From the NCBI GenBank assembly GCA_034096865.1, contig JAWQFJ010001795.1:143816-207815 (forward strand): a stretch of 64,000 nucleotides of DNA, in the 5' to 3' direction. This stretch comes from Theodoxus fluviatilis (Eukaryota > Mollusca > Gastropoda > Cycloneritida > Neritidae). The position numbers were made by a program, and so were the translations under genes. Below, in pieces: positions 24,950 through 34,668 of the stretch (its first letter is position 1; each line of letters opens with the position of its first letter). The notes beneath the pieces are model-generated. The model saw only the letters and a list, made by a program, of their open reading frames with translations, had not been told where the DNA came from and did not search any database.

Positions 24950-25166
24950 TGCCTGAGGCTGCATCCAGCTCTGGGGTCTTGGGAGGCTTGGGCGGTGGGT
25001 GCTTGAAGGCTGTGATGTTCAGAGCATTGGAGGCTGCCATGTGCTGAGCTTTCTTGATGCTGGGGCCTGAGGCTTCATACTCTTCCTCCCCCAGCTTCAG
25101 CTTCACATAGAACGTCTTCTTGTGGGCTGGACCTTGTTCATCTATCAGCGTGTACTGGTGCAAGAT
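24950..25166 (-). CDS. stau: Staufen exon: C-terminal part of dsRBD1
   Basis: A 217-bp exon runs from a GGTCTTGCAG acceptor (25167-25168) to a CAGGCA|GTATGT donor. In phase 0 it reads ILHQYTLIDEQGPAHKKTFY, then VKLKLGEEEYEASGPSIKKA and QHMAASNAL. This completes the dsRBD begun by the exon ending at 49075. The ExGPAHxKTF and KKAQHxAA motifs are those of Staufen dsRBD1. A Pro-rich tail (KHPPPKPPKTPELDAASG) follows, as in fly Staufen. A 4.3-kb array of 19/20-bp repeats starts only 150 bp upstream of the acceptor. Confidence 0.96.
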
Positions 25167-25312
25167 CTGCAAGACCATCAAATATACTGGTACAACATCT
25201 GCAATGGAACTGAATTGGTTTACACTCGCAGTTACATGCAAGTTTACAAAAGAGACATATAAATACCACAACTCCCTGTGTGGTTGGCACACAGCTGAGT
25301 CTTTACTCATTT

Positions 25313-27996
25313 CAGGTTTTGACCAACATTTCAGACTTACACCAACATTTCAGATTTAAACCAACATTTCAGATTTAAACCAACATTTCAGACTTAAACC
25401 AACATTTCAGACTTAAACCAACATTTCAGACTTAAACCAACATTTCACACTTACACCAACATTTCAGACTTACACCAACATTTCAGACTTAAACCAACAT
25501 TTCAGAAATACATCAACAATTCAGACTTACACCAACATTTCAGACTTACATCCACATTTCAGACTTGCACCAACATTTCAGACTTACATCAACATTTCAG
25601 ACTTGCATCAACATTTCAGACTTGCATCTACATTTCAGACTTACATCAACATTTCAGACTTGCATCTACATTTCAGACTTGCACCAACATTTCAGACTTA
25701 CACCAACATTTCAGACTTGGCAACAACATTTCAGACTTAAACCAACATTTCAGACTTACACCAACATTTCAGACTTGCACCAACATTTCAGACTTGGCAA
25801 CAACATTTCAGACTTGGCAACAACATTTCAGACTTAAACCAACATTTCAGACTTACACCAACATTTCAGACTTGCACCAACATTTCAGACTTGGCAACAA
25901 CATTTCAGACTTGGCAACAACATTTCAGACTTACACCAACATTTCAGACTTGGCAACAACATTTCAGACTTAAACCAACATTTCAGACTTACACCAACAT
26001 TTCAGACTTACACCAACATTTCAGACTTGGCAACAACATTTCAGACTTAAACCAACATTTCAGACTTACACCAACATTTCAGACTTGCACCAACATTTCA
26101 GACTTGGCAACAACATTTCAGACTTACACCAACATTTCAGACTTACACCAACATTTCAGACTTGGCAACAACATTTCAGACTTACACCAACATTTCAGAC
26201 TTACACCAACATTTCAGACTTACATCCACATTTCAGATTCACACCAACATTTCAGACTTAAACCAACATTTCAGACATGCATCAACATTTCAGACTTGGC
26301 AACAACATTTCAGACTTACATCATCATTTCAGACATGCATCAACAGTTCAGACTTGCATCAACATTTCAGACTTGCATCAACATTTCAGACATTTCAGAC
26401 TTGCATCAACATTTCAGACTTGCATCAACATTTCAGACTTGCATCAACAATTCAGACTTGCATCAACATTTCAGACTTGCATCAACATTTCAGACTTGCA
26501 TCAACATTTCAGACTTGCATCAACATTTCAGACTCGCATCAACATTTCAGACTTGCATCAACATTTCAGACTTGCATCAACATTTCAGACTTGCATCAAC
26601 ATTTCAGACTCGCATCAACATTTCAGACTTGCAACAACATTTCAGACTTACACCAATATTTCAGACTTACACCAACAGTTCAGACTTGGCAACAACATTT
26701 CAGACTTGGCAACAACATTTCAGACTTAAACCAACATTTCAGACTTACACCAACATTTCAGACTTGCACCAACATTTCAGACTTACATCCACATTTCAGA
26801 CTTACATCAACATTTCAGACTTGGCAACAACATTTCAGACTTGGCAACAACATTTCAGACTTACACCAACATTTCAGACTTACACCCACATTTCAGACTT
26901 GCACCAACATTTCAGACTTACATCCACATTTCAGACTTACATCAACATTTCAGACTTGCATCAACATTTCAGACGTGCATCCACATTTCAGACTTACATC
27001 AACATTTCAGACTTGCATCAACATTTCAGACTTGCATCAACAATTCAGACTGGCATCAACATTTCAGACTTGGCAACAACATTTCAGACTTACACCAACA
27101 TTTCAGACTTACACCAACATTTCAGACTTGGCAACAACATTTCAGACTTAAACCAACATTTCAGACTTACACCAACATTTCAGACTTGCACCAACATTTC
27201 AGACTTGGCAACAACATTTCAGACTTGCACCAACATTTCAGACTTGCACCAACATTTCAGACTTACACCAACATTTCAGACTCGCATCAACATTTCAGAC
27301 TTACACCAACATTTCAGACTTGGCATCAACATTTCAGACTTACACCAACATTTCAGACTTGGCAACAACATTTCAGACTTGCACCAACATTTCAGACTTA
27401 CACCAACATTTCAGACTTGGCAACAACATTTCAGACTTGCACCAACATTTCAGACTTACACCAACATTTCAGACTTGGCAACAACATTTCAGACTTACAT
27501 CCACATTTCAGACTTGCATCAACATTTCAGACTTAAACCAACATTTCAGACTTGCACCAACATTTCAGACTTGGCAACAACATTTCAGACTTGCAACAAC
27601 ATTTCAGACTTGCACCAACATTTCAGACTTGCACCAACATTTCAGACTTGCAACAACATTTCAGACTTGGCAACAACATTTCAGACTTAAACCAACATTT
27701 CAGACTTGGCAACAACATTTCAGACTTACACCAACATTTCAGTCTTACACCAACATTTCAGACTTGGCAACAACATTTCAGACTTACACCAACATTTCAG
27801 ACTTACACCAACATTTCAGACTTACACCAACATTTCAGACTTACATCCACATTTCAAATTCACACCAACATTTCAGACTTAAACCAACATTTCAGACATG
27901 CATCAACATTTCAGACTTGGCAACAACATTTCAGACTTACATCATCATTTCAGACATGCATCAACAGTTCAGACTTGCATCAACATTTCAGACTTG
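25313..27996. repeat. 19/20-bp satellite array, left block
   Basis: About 140 units of ATTTCAGACTTACACCAAC (19 bp) mixed with ATTTCAGACTTGGCAACAAC (20 bp) and ATTTCAGACTTGCATCAAC. It is one array with the block at 34669-36329, split by the Gypsy insertion. The unit contains no plus-strand stop, so frames of up to 599 codons arise; these are artefacts. On the Staufen sense strand the ACACC variant reads GGTGTAAGTCTGAAAT, which contains a GTAAGT splice-donor-like hexamer. Confidence 0.96.
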
Positions 27997-28533
27997 TGTT
28001 ACGGTAAGGTGGTCTCTAACTTTCGGTCCGTCCCAGCTCGCGCCAGGAAAGTAGAATTAGGACTTCGTCTGAAGTTTTCTGGGAAGATCTTTATTCCATG
28101 TCTTGGCAACAAACGTACAGCGATGGCGAGTGCGCTTTCAAAGGCGCCAACAGCTCCACAAGCTCTCACTTGCTCACAACAACGACCTCATCCATTTCTG
28201 CTCCATGAACAAATCAGGACAGACTCTTACCTCTCTTCATAGGCCAGAGCCATCACGGTTCGACTTATCCCTACACCCATGATGCCACTACTTCTCCCAG
28301 CAATCACTCCCAGCGATAACACGCCGAAACGCCACGTCCTTCTCGCGCGCCATATTTTTCCTAACTGTCATTTTCGTCGCTGTCATACGTCACTTTTCAT
28401 TATTACGTCATCGTCACTAAAAATCGTCCGTCTCGGTCCAATCTGATCTGTACAAGGCGACAGGGAAAGTTCCCGAACTGCGGCATTTCCCATTACATTT
28501 GCATCCACAGGCATTTCACATTCTTCCGCAACA
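27997..28533 (-). repeat. Gypsy 3' LTR
   Basis: 537 bp. On the element's sense strand it begins TGTTGCGGAAG and ends CCGTAACA. It differs from the other LTR at two bases (28013 region T/G and 28250 region C/T). An AATAAA signal lies on the minus strand at 28090-28095. The purine tract AAAGAAGGGAGC directly precedes it on the minus strand. Confidence 0.95.
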
Positions 28534-28893
28534 CAGCTCCCTTCTTTCGAGACCAAGACGTCCTCGTCGGTCTTCCCACACCTCCAACTACAATACAACA
28601 ACAGGAATGAATGTGAAAAAAGTTACATGCCTGAAAGAAAAGAACAAGAAGTCCATTACTCATCTGGTCGTGCTCATCCTTGGTGGTTAACGTGGTGGAG
28701 AGAGAGGGACGAACTGGTGGCAGGACTGACAGAAGGATCTAGGTTTCCCTTTCTCCCTCCTGACCACAGAGCCATAGTCCCGCCACACCACAACACGTCC
28801 ACACATGCACCTGGGTCGCTCCCTCGTCGCTCTCACCTTCCGAGGGCGACCCAAGGCTCCCTCTCTCGCCAGTCACTCCTCATCGATGTCCGC

Positions 28894-29149
28894 CTACCAG
28901 TAGGGCGAAGGTCCTACCACTGTACGTTCCACACAAGTCGGCGGGAAATCCTCACAGGAAGCGGGTCGGCCGCACCACACGCCGCCCTCGTTTGGTGTAC
29001 GCCTGCACATCCTCCTGGGTCGTCTCATCGTCGCTCTCACCTTCCGAGGACAACCCAGGGCTCCCTCCTCCCTCCAGCTGCTCTTCATCGATGTCGGGGG
29101 GGTCAGGCTGTCGGCGCGGACATCCGCCACCAGTCGGGCGGAAGTTCAC
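28894..29149 (-). pseudogene. Possible displaced C-terminal tail of the Gypsy pol
   Basis: In the frame next to pol, overlapping its last codons, a short reading frame continues with an acidic stretch (EGESDDETTQED) and ends KRGRRVVRPTRFL. A basic RR..RP tail after an acidic linker is common at Gypsy pol C-termini. Either pol ends naturally at 29103, or a small indel just before 29103 has displaced this tail. I cannot tell which without related copies. Confidence 0.4.
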
Positions 29150-32100
29150 CCTGGTATTCCCACAGTCTGGCCCGGTTTACCACCCGTGGTCGGGCCCGAG
29201 AGTGCTGTTGAATGCGGTACACCCCCTCGTGAATCCGGCCCATAACCCTGTAAGGGCCCGTCCAGGGCCTAGCCAACTTGGTGGTGCGTCCTTTCTTCAC
29301 TCGCGGGTTGAAGTACCAGACAGCCGAGCCCTCAGCGAAGGTCTGGTCGTCTGCCTTGCGGTCGTACCAAGCCTTCATCCGGTCCGCGCTCTGATGCAGG
29401 TGGGTCCTTGCGGACTCCTGTACCGCCTGCAACGTATCCTGGAGCTGCATCACGTATTGAGGCATGTCGCGGGGGGTATCCCCCAGGGGCCTTGGCAGTA
29501 CCAAGTCAGCTGGGAGTTTGAGCTCTCGCCCAAGCATCAGCCGACTGGGGGAGATGCCCGTCGCTTCTTGCACTGCAGACCGGTAGGCCATCAGGGAGAA
29601 AGGTAAATAGTCCTCCCAATCCCTCTGGTGGTCGCTGACGCACTTCGATAGGCACCCCATGAGGGTTCTGTTATATCGCTCCACCATGCCGTCGGACTGG
29701 GGGTAGGCTGGCGTCGTGCGAGTCTTATGAATGCCCATCAGCCGACAGGTTTCCTGGAAGACAGCCGACTCGAAATTTCTCCCCTGGTCGGAGTGCAGCT
29801 CCCAGGGCATGCCGAATCGACAGAAGAAGCCTTCTACCAGAGCCCTGGCCACTGTCGTGGCCGTCTGATCGGGGAGAGGGTAGGCCTCGGGCCACTTGGT
29901 GAAGTAGTCCATCGCGACCAAGACAAACCGGTTCCCCGACTCAGTCTCGGGTAGGGGGCCCAGGATATCGACCGCCACCCTCTCCATGGGTGCCCCTGTC
30001 AGGTAGACTTGGGCAGGGCCGTGATGACGCCCGCGGGGTCCCGCACGTGAAGCACAAACATCGCAGCGGCGGCACCAGTCCTCAACCGAAGTGCGCCGTC
30101 CGACCCAGTAATACCTCTCGCAGACCCGCTGGTATGTCTTTCTGCGTCCGAAATGCCCGGCTGTCGGGCTGTCGTGCAGCTGCTTCAGGGCCTCTCCCTG
30201 CATTGCTTTTGGCAGGACCGGAAGCAGGGTGTGGTGGGCCCCCTTCTCGTTTACCCACCTCCGGTACAGCGCTCCGTCCCTCATCAGCAGGGTATCCCAC
30301 TGGGTCCAGTAGGCCTTAATGACGGGGCTCGTGGCAGTTATCTCCCTCCAAACGGGCCGTACGGGGCTGGTCTCCATCCAGTGGATGACAGTCTGCAGAT
30401 CAGGGTCTTGTCGCTGCGCGTCCGCTAACGCGGTCTCCTGTACGGCGATCTGTCGTACCGTCTCGCAGCATGGCTCCAAGGACGCCTGTTCCTCCCCGTG
30501 TCTGACCACTCGGAGGCAGGCTTTGCAGTCGCAGGGACGACGAGAGAGTCCATCGGCATTGCCGTGGTTTTTGCCGGGACGGTGCAGGATCTCGAAGTCG
30601 TACTCCTGAACCCTTTGGAGCCATCGTGCCCACTGACCCTCTGGATCTCGAAAGTGCATGAGCCATTGCAGGGATGAGTGGTCCGTCCTCAGAGTGAACC
30701 TCCGGCCATACAGGTATGGACGAAAGTGGGAGAAGGCCTTCACGACCGCTAACAGCTCCCGCCGTGTGACGCAGTATCGACGCTGCGGGCGGTCGAGGCG
30801 GGCGCTGTAGTATCCTATGGCTCTCTCCTCGCCATCTTGGACCTGTGACAGTACCGCTCCAATCCCCGTGTCACTGGCGTCCGTGTCGAGTATGAACGGC
30901 TCATCCTCCCTCGGGTAGGCAAGGACCGGCGATTCTGTGAGGCGCCGCTTTAGCGCTTGGAAGGCGTCCTCGCACTCGGCGCTCCATTGGAACTGGGCTT
31001 TCTTCCCCTTCAGTTGATGCAGCGGGGAGGCGACATCAGAGAAGCCCTGCACGAACCGGCGGTAGTAATTGCAGAAGCCCAGAAAACTATTGACTTCCGT
31101 TAGATTCCTTGGTCTTGGCCAGTCCTGCACGGTGCGCACTTTGGCTGAGTCAGTGTGGATGCCATTGGCTCCTACAACGTGGCCTAGAAAGACGACCTCT
31201 TTCTTGAATAGCCGACACTTCTGGGGGTGCAGCTTTAGACCGGCCTCTTCCAGTCGTTGAAACACCGCCTCTAGGAGGTGAAACTCCTGTTCAAGTGTCG
31301 GTGCATATATGATGACGTCATCCAGATAGACTAGGACGCCTTTCTGCAAGAGATCTTGGAGCACTGTCTCCATGAGACGCTCGAAGGTGGCCGGTGCGTT
31401 GCACAGTCCAAAAGGCATCACTGAAAATTGCCACAACCCTCCGTCCATGCAGAAAGCTGTTTTCTCTCGGTCCCCTTGTTCGACCTCTACCTGCCAGTAC
31501 CCACTCTTCAAATCAAGTGTGCTGAACCACCTAGCCCCCGAAAGGGCATCGAGGGTCAGGTCGATTCGCGGCAGGGGGTGCGAATCCTTCTTGGTGACGT
31601 CGTTCAGTCGGCGGTAGTCGACGCAGAACCTCGTGGAGCCGTCTTTCTTCTTCGCCAGCACTACCGGGGACGACCAAGGGCTGTTTGAGGGCTCAATGAC
31701 ACCCTGTTCTAGCATCCTCTGGACCTCCTGGCGCGCTATCTCCCGGCTGGCGAGAGGTATAGGCCTGGGGGCTTGCCTGATGGGGTTCGATGATCCCACG
31801 TCGATGGTATGACGTACGAGGCCAGTCCGACCCTCGTCGTGCTCCGCCAATGAGAAGGCTCCCCGGTGGGCGCGCAGTATTTCACCAAGTCGGGTCCGGT
31901 CCGAGGCGTCGAGTTCCTGGCTCCCCTCCTCCATGACAGTCTGCAGGGCTCCTGGGAAGGGCACGGTCAAGCCACCCTCCGTCAGTCCGGCCTGCAGCTT
32001 TCCTACCTTTAAAAGGCGCGGTGAGGACGCTCTCGCCCACTCAACACTCTCGAACCGTATCGGCAGCCCGTCAAGAGTCAGGAGAGCCCGTCCCCAGTCC

Positions 32101-32594
32101 ATCACTCCTGAGTGTTCCCGAAGGAAATCCGCTCCCAGTATGGCGTCTTCCACTACGTCAGCAATAAGGAACACGTGAGAGGTAGCGAACTCACCAGCCT
32201 GTAGCCTTGCCTCCACTACGCCGTGTACGGGGATAGGGCCATTCCGGACGTCGGTCAGGGCTATTGTCGTCTCCTCCCTTTTCATGAAGGGGCGAAGACC
32301 GGTCCTTACGACGGAGACGGTGGCTCCTGAGTCGATCAGTGCGTTGCACCTGTACCCGTCAATGCTGACGTCTATCAACGGCCCCCCTGGGTCACATCGC
32401 ACACCATTCAACTTGAAGGTGCGATGGCGTAGGGCGGTAGGGGGATGGAATGCCGGACTCTGCCCCCTAAGTCCGGCACATCCTAGTTTTCCTGGGCGGG
32501 GGGCGGCCTCTCTCCACGGTTGCGGCTTGGGTAGGAGGCTAACTTCTGTGGACAGTGACGCGCGATGTGACCGATCGTGTCGCATTGGTAGCAC
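29103..32594 (-). CDS. pol: Gypsy pol polyprotein (PR-RT-RNaseH-IN)
   Basis: An uninterrupted frame of about 1163 codons; its first codon here is GTG, so it is probably reached from gag by -1 frameshifting. Approximate residues: protease LIDSGATVS (88-90 DSG); reverse transcriptase with VYLDDVII (YLDD 423-426); RNase H starting ILDTDASDTG (about 568); integrase zinc finger H807/H814/C844/C847; catalytic D876, D936 and E972, with 35 residues between D936 and E972 as in retroviral-type integrases. A GPY/F-like segment (RPWTGPYRVMGRI) follows near 1115. All catalytic residues are present. It copies the element's RNA and inserts the cDNA. Confidence 0.95.
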   Translation of the reverse strand: MLPMRHDRSHRASLSTEVSLLPKPQPWREAAPRPGKLGCAGLRGQSPAFHPPTALRHRTFKLNGVRCDPGGPLIDVSIDGYRCNALIDSGATVSVVRTGLRPFMKREETTIALTDVRNGPIPVHGVVEARLQAGEFATSHVFLIADVVEDAILGADFLREHSGVMDWGRALLTLDGLPIRFESVEWARASSPRLLKVGKLQAGLTEGGLTVPFPGALQTVMEEGSQELDASDRTRLGEILRAHRGAFSLAEHDEGRTGLVRHTIDVGSSNPIRQAPRPIPLASREIARQEVQRMLEQGVIEPSNSPWSSPVVLAKKKDGSTRFCVDYRRLNDVTKKDSHPLPRIDLTLDALSGARWFSTLDLKSGYWQVEVEQGDREKTAFCMDGGLWQFSVMPFGLCNAPATFERLMETVLQDLLQKGVLVYLDDVIIYAPTLEQEFHLLEAVFQRLEEAGLKLHPQKCRLFKKEVVFLGHVVGANGIHTDSAKVRTVQDWPRPRNLTEVNSFLGFCNYYRRFVQGFSDVASPLHQLKGKKAQFQWSAECEDAFQALKRRLTESPVLAYPREDEPFILDTDASDTGIGAVLSQVQDGEERAIGYYSARLDRPQRRYCVTRRELLAVVKAFSHFRPYLYGRRFTLRTDHSSLQWLMHFRDPEGQWARWLQRVQEYDFEILHRPGKNHGNADGLSRRPCDCKACLRVVRHGEEQASLEPCCETVRQIAVQETALADAQRQDPDLQTVIHWMETSPVRPVWREITATSPVIKAYWTQWDTLLMRDGALYRRWVNEKGAHHTLLPVLPKAMQGEALKQLHDSPTAGHFGRRKTYQRVCERYYWVGRRTSVEDWCRRCDVCASRAGPRGRHHGPAQVYLTGAPMERVAVDILGPLPETESGNRFVLVAMDYFTKWPEAYPLPDQTATTVARALVEGFFCRFGMPWELHSDQGRNFESAVFQETCRLMGIHKTRTTPAYPQSDGMVERYNRTLMGCLSKCVSDHQRDWEDYLPFSLMAYRSAVQEATGISPSRLMLGRELKLPADLVLPRPLGDTPRDMPQYVMQLQDTLQAVQESARTHLHQSADRMKAWYDRKADDQTFAEGSAVWYFNPRVKKGRTTKLARPWTGPYRVMGRIHEGVYRIQQHSRARPRVVNRARLWEYQGELPPDWWRMSAPTA

Positions 32595-34090
32595 TTGATG
32601 GGCCCGCGCCGACTGTCCCGACGAGGGGTGTTAATTCTCGCCCTCTCCAGGAGCTCCTCCATCAGGCGCCTGAACTGCGCCAGCAGAGCGTCGCAGTCGC
32701 TGGCGGCTTCATTCTGGCTGCCCACAGCCCTGACCTTGTGATGCTGTGGTAGTCTCGGCGCTGCGTCCTCACGCTGGGCGATGGCCTCAATGCGGAGTGT
32801 GGTGTTCACGGTCTCTGCGAGGGTGGTGGGGGCCAGCAGCTGCACCTGCCGCTTCACTTCGCTGTCGGAGAGGGCTTCCAGGAATTTCTCGCGGGACAGA
32901 TCGTCCACCGCGTCCCTACTGCAGGCAGGGTGAGCTCGTCTCACGAGCCGCTCTATGTCAGCGGCTAACTCAGGGAGAGACTCACCCTTCTTGCGCCTCC
33001 TCGCGCAGAGCATCGCCTTCGCCTGATCGGGATTCCTGGCATCCTGGAATCTGTCGTGGAGGGCCCTGGCGATGGCGCTGTAATTAGCCCTGTCCTCATG
33101 TGGCAACGACTCCAGGATGCCTAATGCCTGACCAGTCAGGTTGGAAATAAGGTATCCTGCTTTTTCCCTCTCTCCCCAGCCATTCATCGCCGCCGTGACC
33201 TCAAACTGTACTCGGTATGCCTCCCACGAGGCCTTACCGTCATAGGTCTGAGGCCTTTGCCGTAGGGGTCGGGCAGCGGTCATGCATGCCCCCTCCCAGG
33301 CCGGGACGAAAGCAGGCGCCTCTGCTCGTAGTGGTTCGTACGCCTGATGATCGCCCGTGGTCCGAAAGGGGATCGGAGGAGGAGGTTTTCGTCCTGTGGC
33401 TCCTTCTTCCTCCAGTCTTTTCTGAAGGTCAGTTACGGCGTCCTGGAGACGTGCAACCTCTCCCCCGACATGGGAGCCGAGGTTCCGCATCTGTCCCTCG
33501 AAGCTTGCCCTTGCTTCTTCCAGGGACGAGTCGAGGCGTCCGATCTCCCCGCGCATCTCGGTCTGCACCGTCCCAATCTCCTGGCGGAGTTCGGCGGTGC
33601 TGCTTGCGAGGGCAAGGAACTGCTCCTTGAACGCCTCAATTTCCTGTCGCCTTTGTTCTGTCTCCTCCCGTCGCTGCAGTTCTTTCTGTTTCTTTTCTGT
33701 TTCCTTCCTCTCGCGATATTCTTTCTCTTCTTCTTCCTTCCTCTCGCGATATCCTTCCTCCTTCTTCTGCTGCTGCACTTTCTCCTCCTCTTTCTTCTGT
33801 CGTCGCAGCTCTTTCTCCTCCTCTTTCTGCCGCTCCTTCTCTTCTTCCTTCTTCTGCTGCTCTGCCTTCTCCTCCTGTCGCTGCCGCTCCTTCTCGTTTT
33901 CCTTCTTCTGCTGCTCTGCCTTCTCCTCCTGTCGCTGCCGCTCCTTCTCGTTTTCCTTCTTCTGCTGCTCTGCCTTCTGTTCTTCGAGCAGAAGCTTGAT
34001 CATCACCAACATGTCCTCTGCCGGTTGTTGTTTCGCCTCTTCGCGTGCGGTGGCCGATCTCGTTAATCTTTTCTCGCCTTCAGCGTCCAT
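32483..34090 (-). CDS. gag: Gypsy gag with coiled coil and CCHC knuckle
   Basis: 535 codons from a real ATG at 34090 to TAG at 32483-32485. Residues about 30-160 are a Glu/Lys/Gln/Arg-rich coiled coil with three near-identical repeats of AEQQKKENEKERQRQEEK. A capsid-like region follows (YDGKASWEAYRVQFEVTA near 280-300, then the KKGESLPELA block). Near the C-terminus is one zinc knuckle CYQCDTIGHIARHC (C-x2-C-x4-H-x4-C). It overlaps pol by 112 bp in the -1 frame. The heptamer GGAAAAC stands directly before the stop; it is a possible slip site but not a classical one. Confidence 0.93.
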   Translation of the reverse strand: MDAEGEKRLTRSATAREEAKQQPAEDMLVMIKLLLEEQKAEQQKKENEKERQRQEEKAEQQKKENEKERQRQEEKAEQQKKEEEKERQKEEEKELRRQKKEEEKVQQQKKEEGYRERKEEEEKEYRERKETEKKQKELQRREETEQRRQEIEAFKEQFLALASSTAELRQEIGTVQTEMRGEIGRLDSSLEEARASFEGQMRNLGSHVGGEVARLQDAVTDLQKRLEEEGATGRKPPPPIPFRTTGDHQAYEPLRAEAPAFVPAWEGACMTAARPLRQRPQTYDGKASWEAYRVQFEVTAAMNGWGEREKAGYLISNLTGQALGILESLPHEDRANYSAIARALHDRFQDARNPDQAKAMLCARRRKKGESLPELAADIERLVRRAHPACSRDAVDDLSREKFLEALSDSEVKRQVQLLAPTTLAETVNTTLRIEAIAQREDAAPRLPQHHKVRAVGSQNEAASDCDALLAQFRRLMEELLERARINTPRRDSRRGPIKCYQCDTIGHIARHCPQKLASYPSRNRGERPPPAQEN

Positions 34091-34112
34091 GGTTTTCTAC
34101 TTTTTTTTGATT

Positions 34113-34130
34113 TCCCCGTCTCGGGAACCA
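34113..34130 (-). other. Gypsy primer-binding site
   Basis: One base after the 5' LTR, the element's sense strand reads TGGTTCCCGAGACGGGGA. The leading TGG complements a tRNA CCA end and the rest a tRNA acceptor/T-arm. I could not assign the tRNA with certainty. Confidence 0.8.
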
Positions 34131-34131
34131 A

Positions 34132-34668
34132 TGTTACGGTAAGGTGGTCTCTAACTTGCGGTCCGTCCCAGCTCGCGCCAGGAAAGTAGAATTAGGACTT
34201 CGTCTGAAGTTTTCTGGGAAGATCTTTATTCCATGTCTTGGCAACAAACGTACAGCGATGGCGAGTGCGCTTTCAAAGGCGCCAACAGCTCCACAAGCTC
34301 TCACTTGCTCACAACAACGACCTCATCCATTTCTGCTCCATGAACAAATCAGGACAGACTCTTACCTCTCTTCATAGGCCAGAGTCATCACGGTTCGACT
34401 TATCCCTACACCCATGATGCCACTACTTCTCCCAGCAATCACTCCCAGCGATAACACGCCGAAACGCCACGTCCTTCTCGCGCGCCATATTTTTCCTAAC
34501 TGTCATTTTCGTCGCTGTCATACGTCACTTTTCATTATTACGTCATCGTCACTAAAAATCGTCCGTCTCGGTCCAATCTGATCTGTACAAGGCGACAGGG
34601 AAAGTTCCCGAACTGCGGCATTTCCCATTACATTTGCATCCACAGGCATTTCACATTCTTCCGCAACA
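34132..34668 (-). repeat. Gypsy 5' LTR
   Basis: 537 bp, two differences from the 3' LTR. It contains the element's promoter and an AATAAA on the minus strand at 34225-34230. It lies directly against satellite repeats, with CTTG (34669-34672) as the target duplication. Confidence 0.95.

Larger units (their letters stand above)
27997..34668 (-). mobile_element. Full-length Ty3/Gypsy LTR retrotransposon
   Basis: The 6672-bp element is inserted in the 19-bp satellite with a 4-bp duplication CTTG (27993-27996 and 34669-34672). Two 537-bp LTRs differ at only two positions that I can find, so the insertion is recent. Transcription runs right to left, the same direction as Staufen. Order: 5' LTR, PBS, gag, pol (protease, reverse transcriptase, RNase H, integrase), polypurine tract (28534-28549, minus strand), 3' LTR. 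No env-like frame is seen. The pol C-terminus may carry a frameshift. Confidence 0.96.

Noticed and set aside
25565..28054. Plus-strand open frames of up to 599 codons with HFRL/ISDL/TFQT repeats
   Set aside because: They are translations of the 19/20-bp satellite, which has no stop on that strand; several frames are open at once and there is no start context or splice signal.
33347..34142. Plus-strand Leu/Phe/Ser-rich frames of 181-239 codons with apparent membrane segments
   Set aside because: They are the reverse complement of the Glu/Lys/Gln-rich coiled-coil region of gag.
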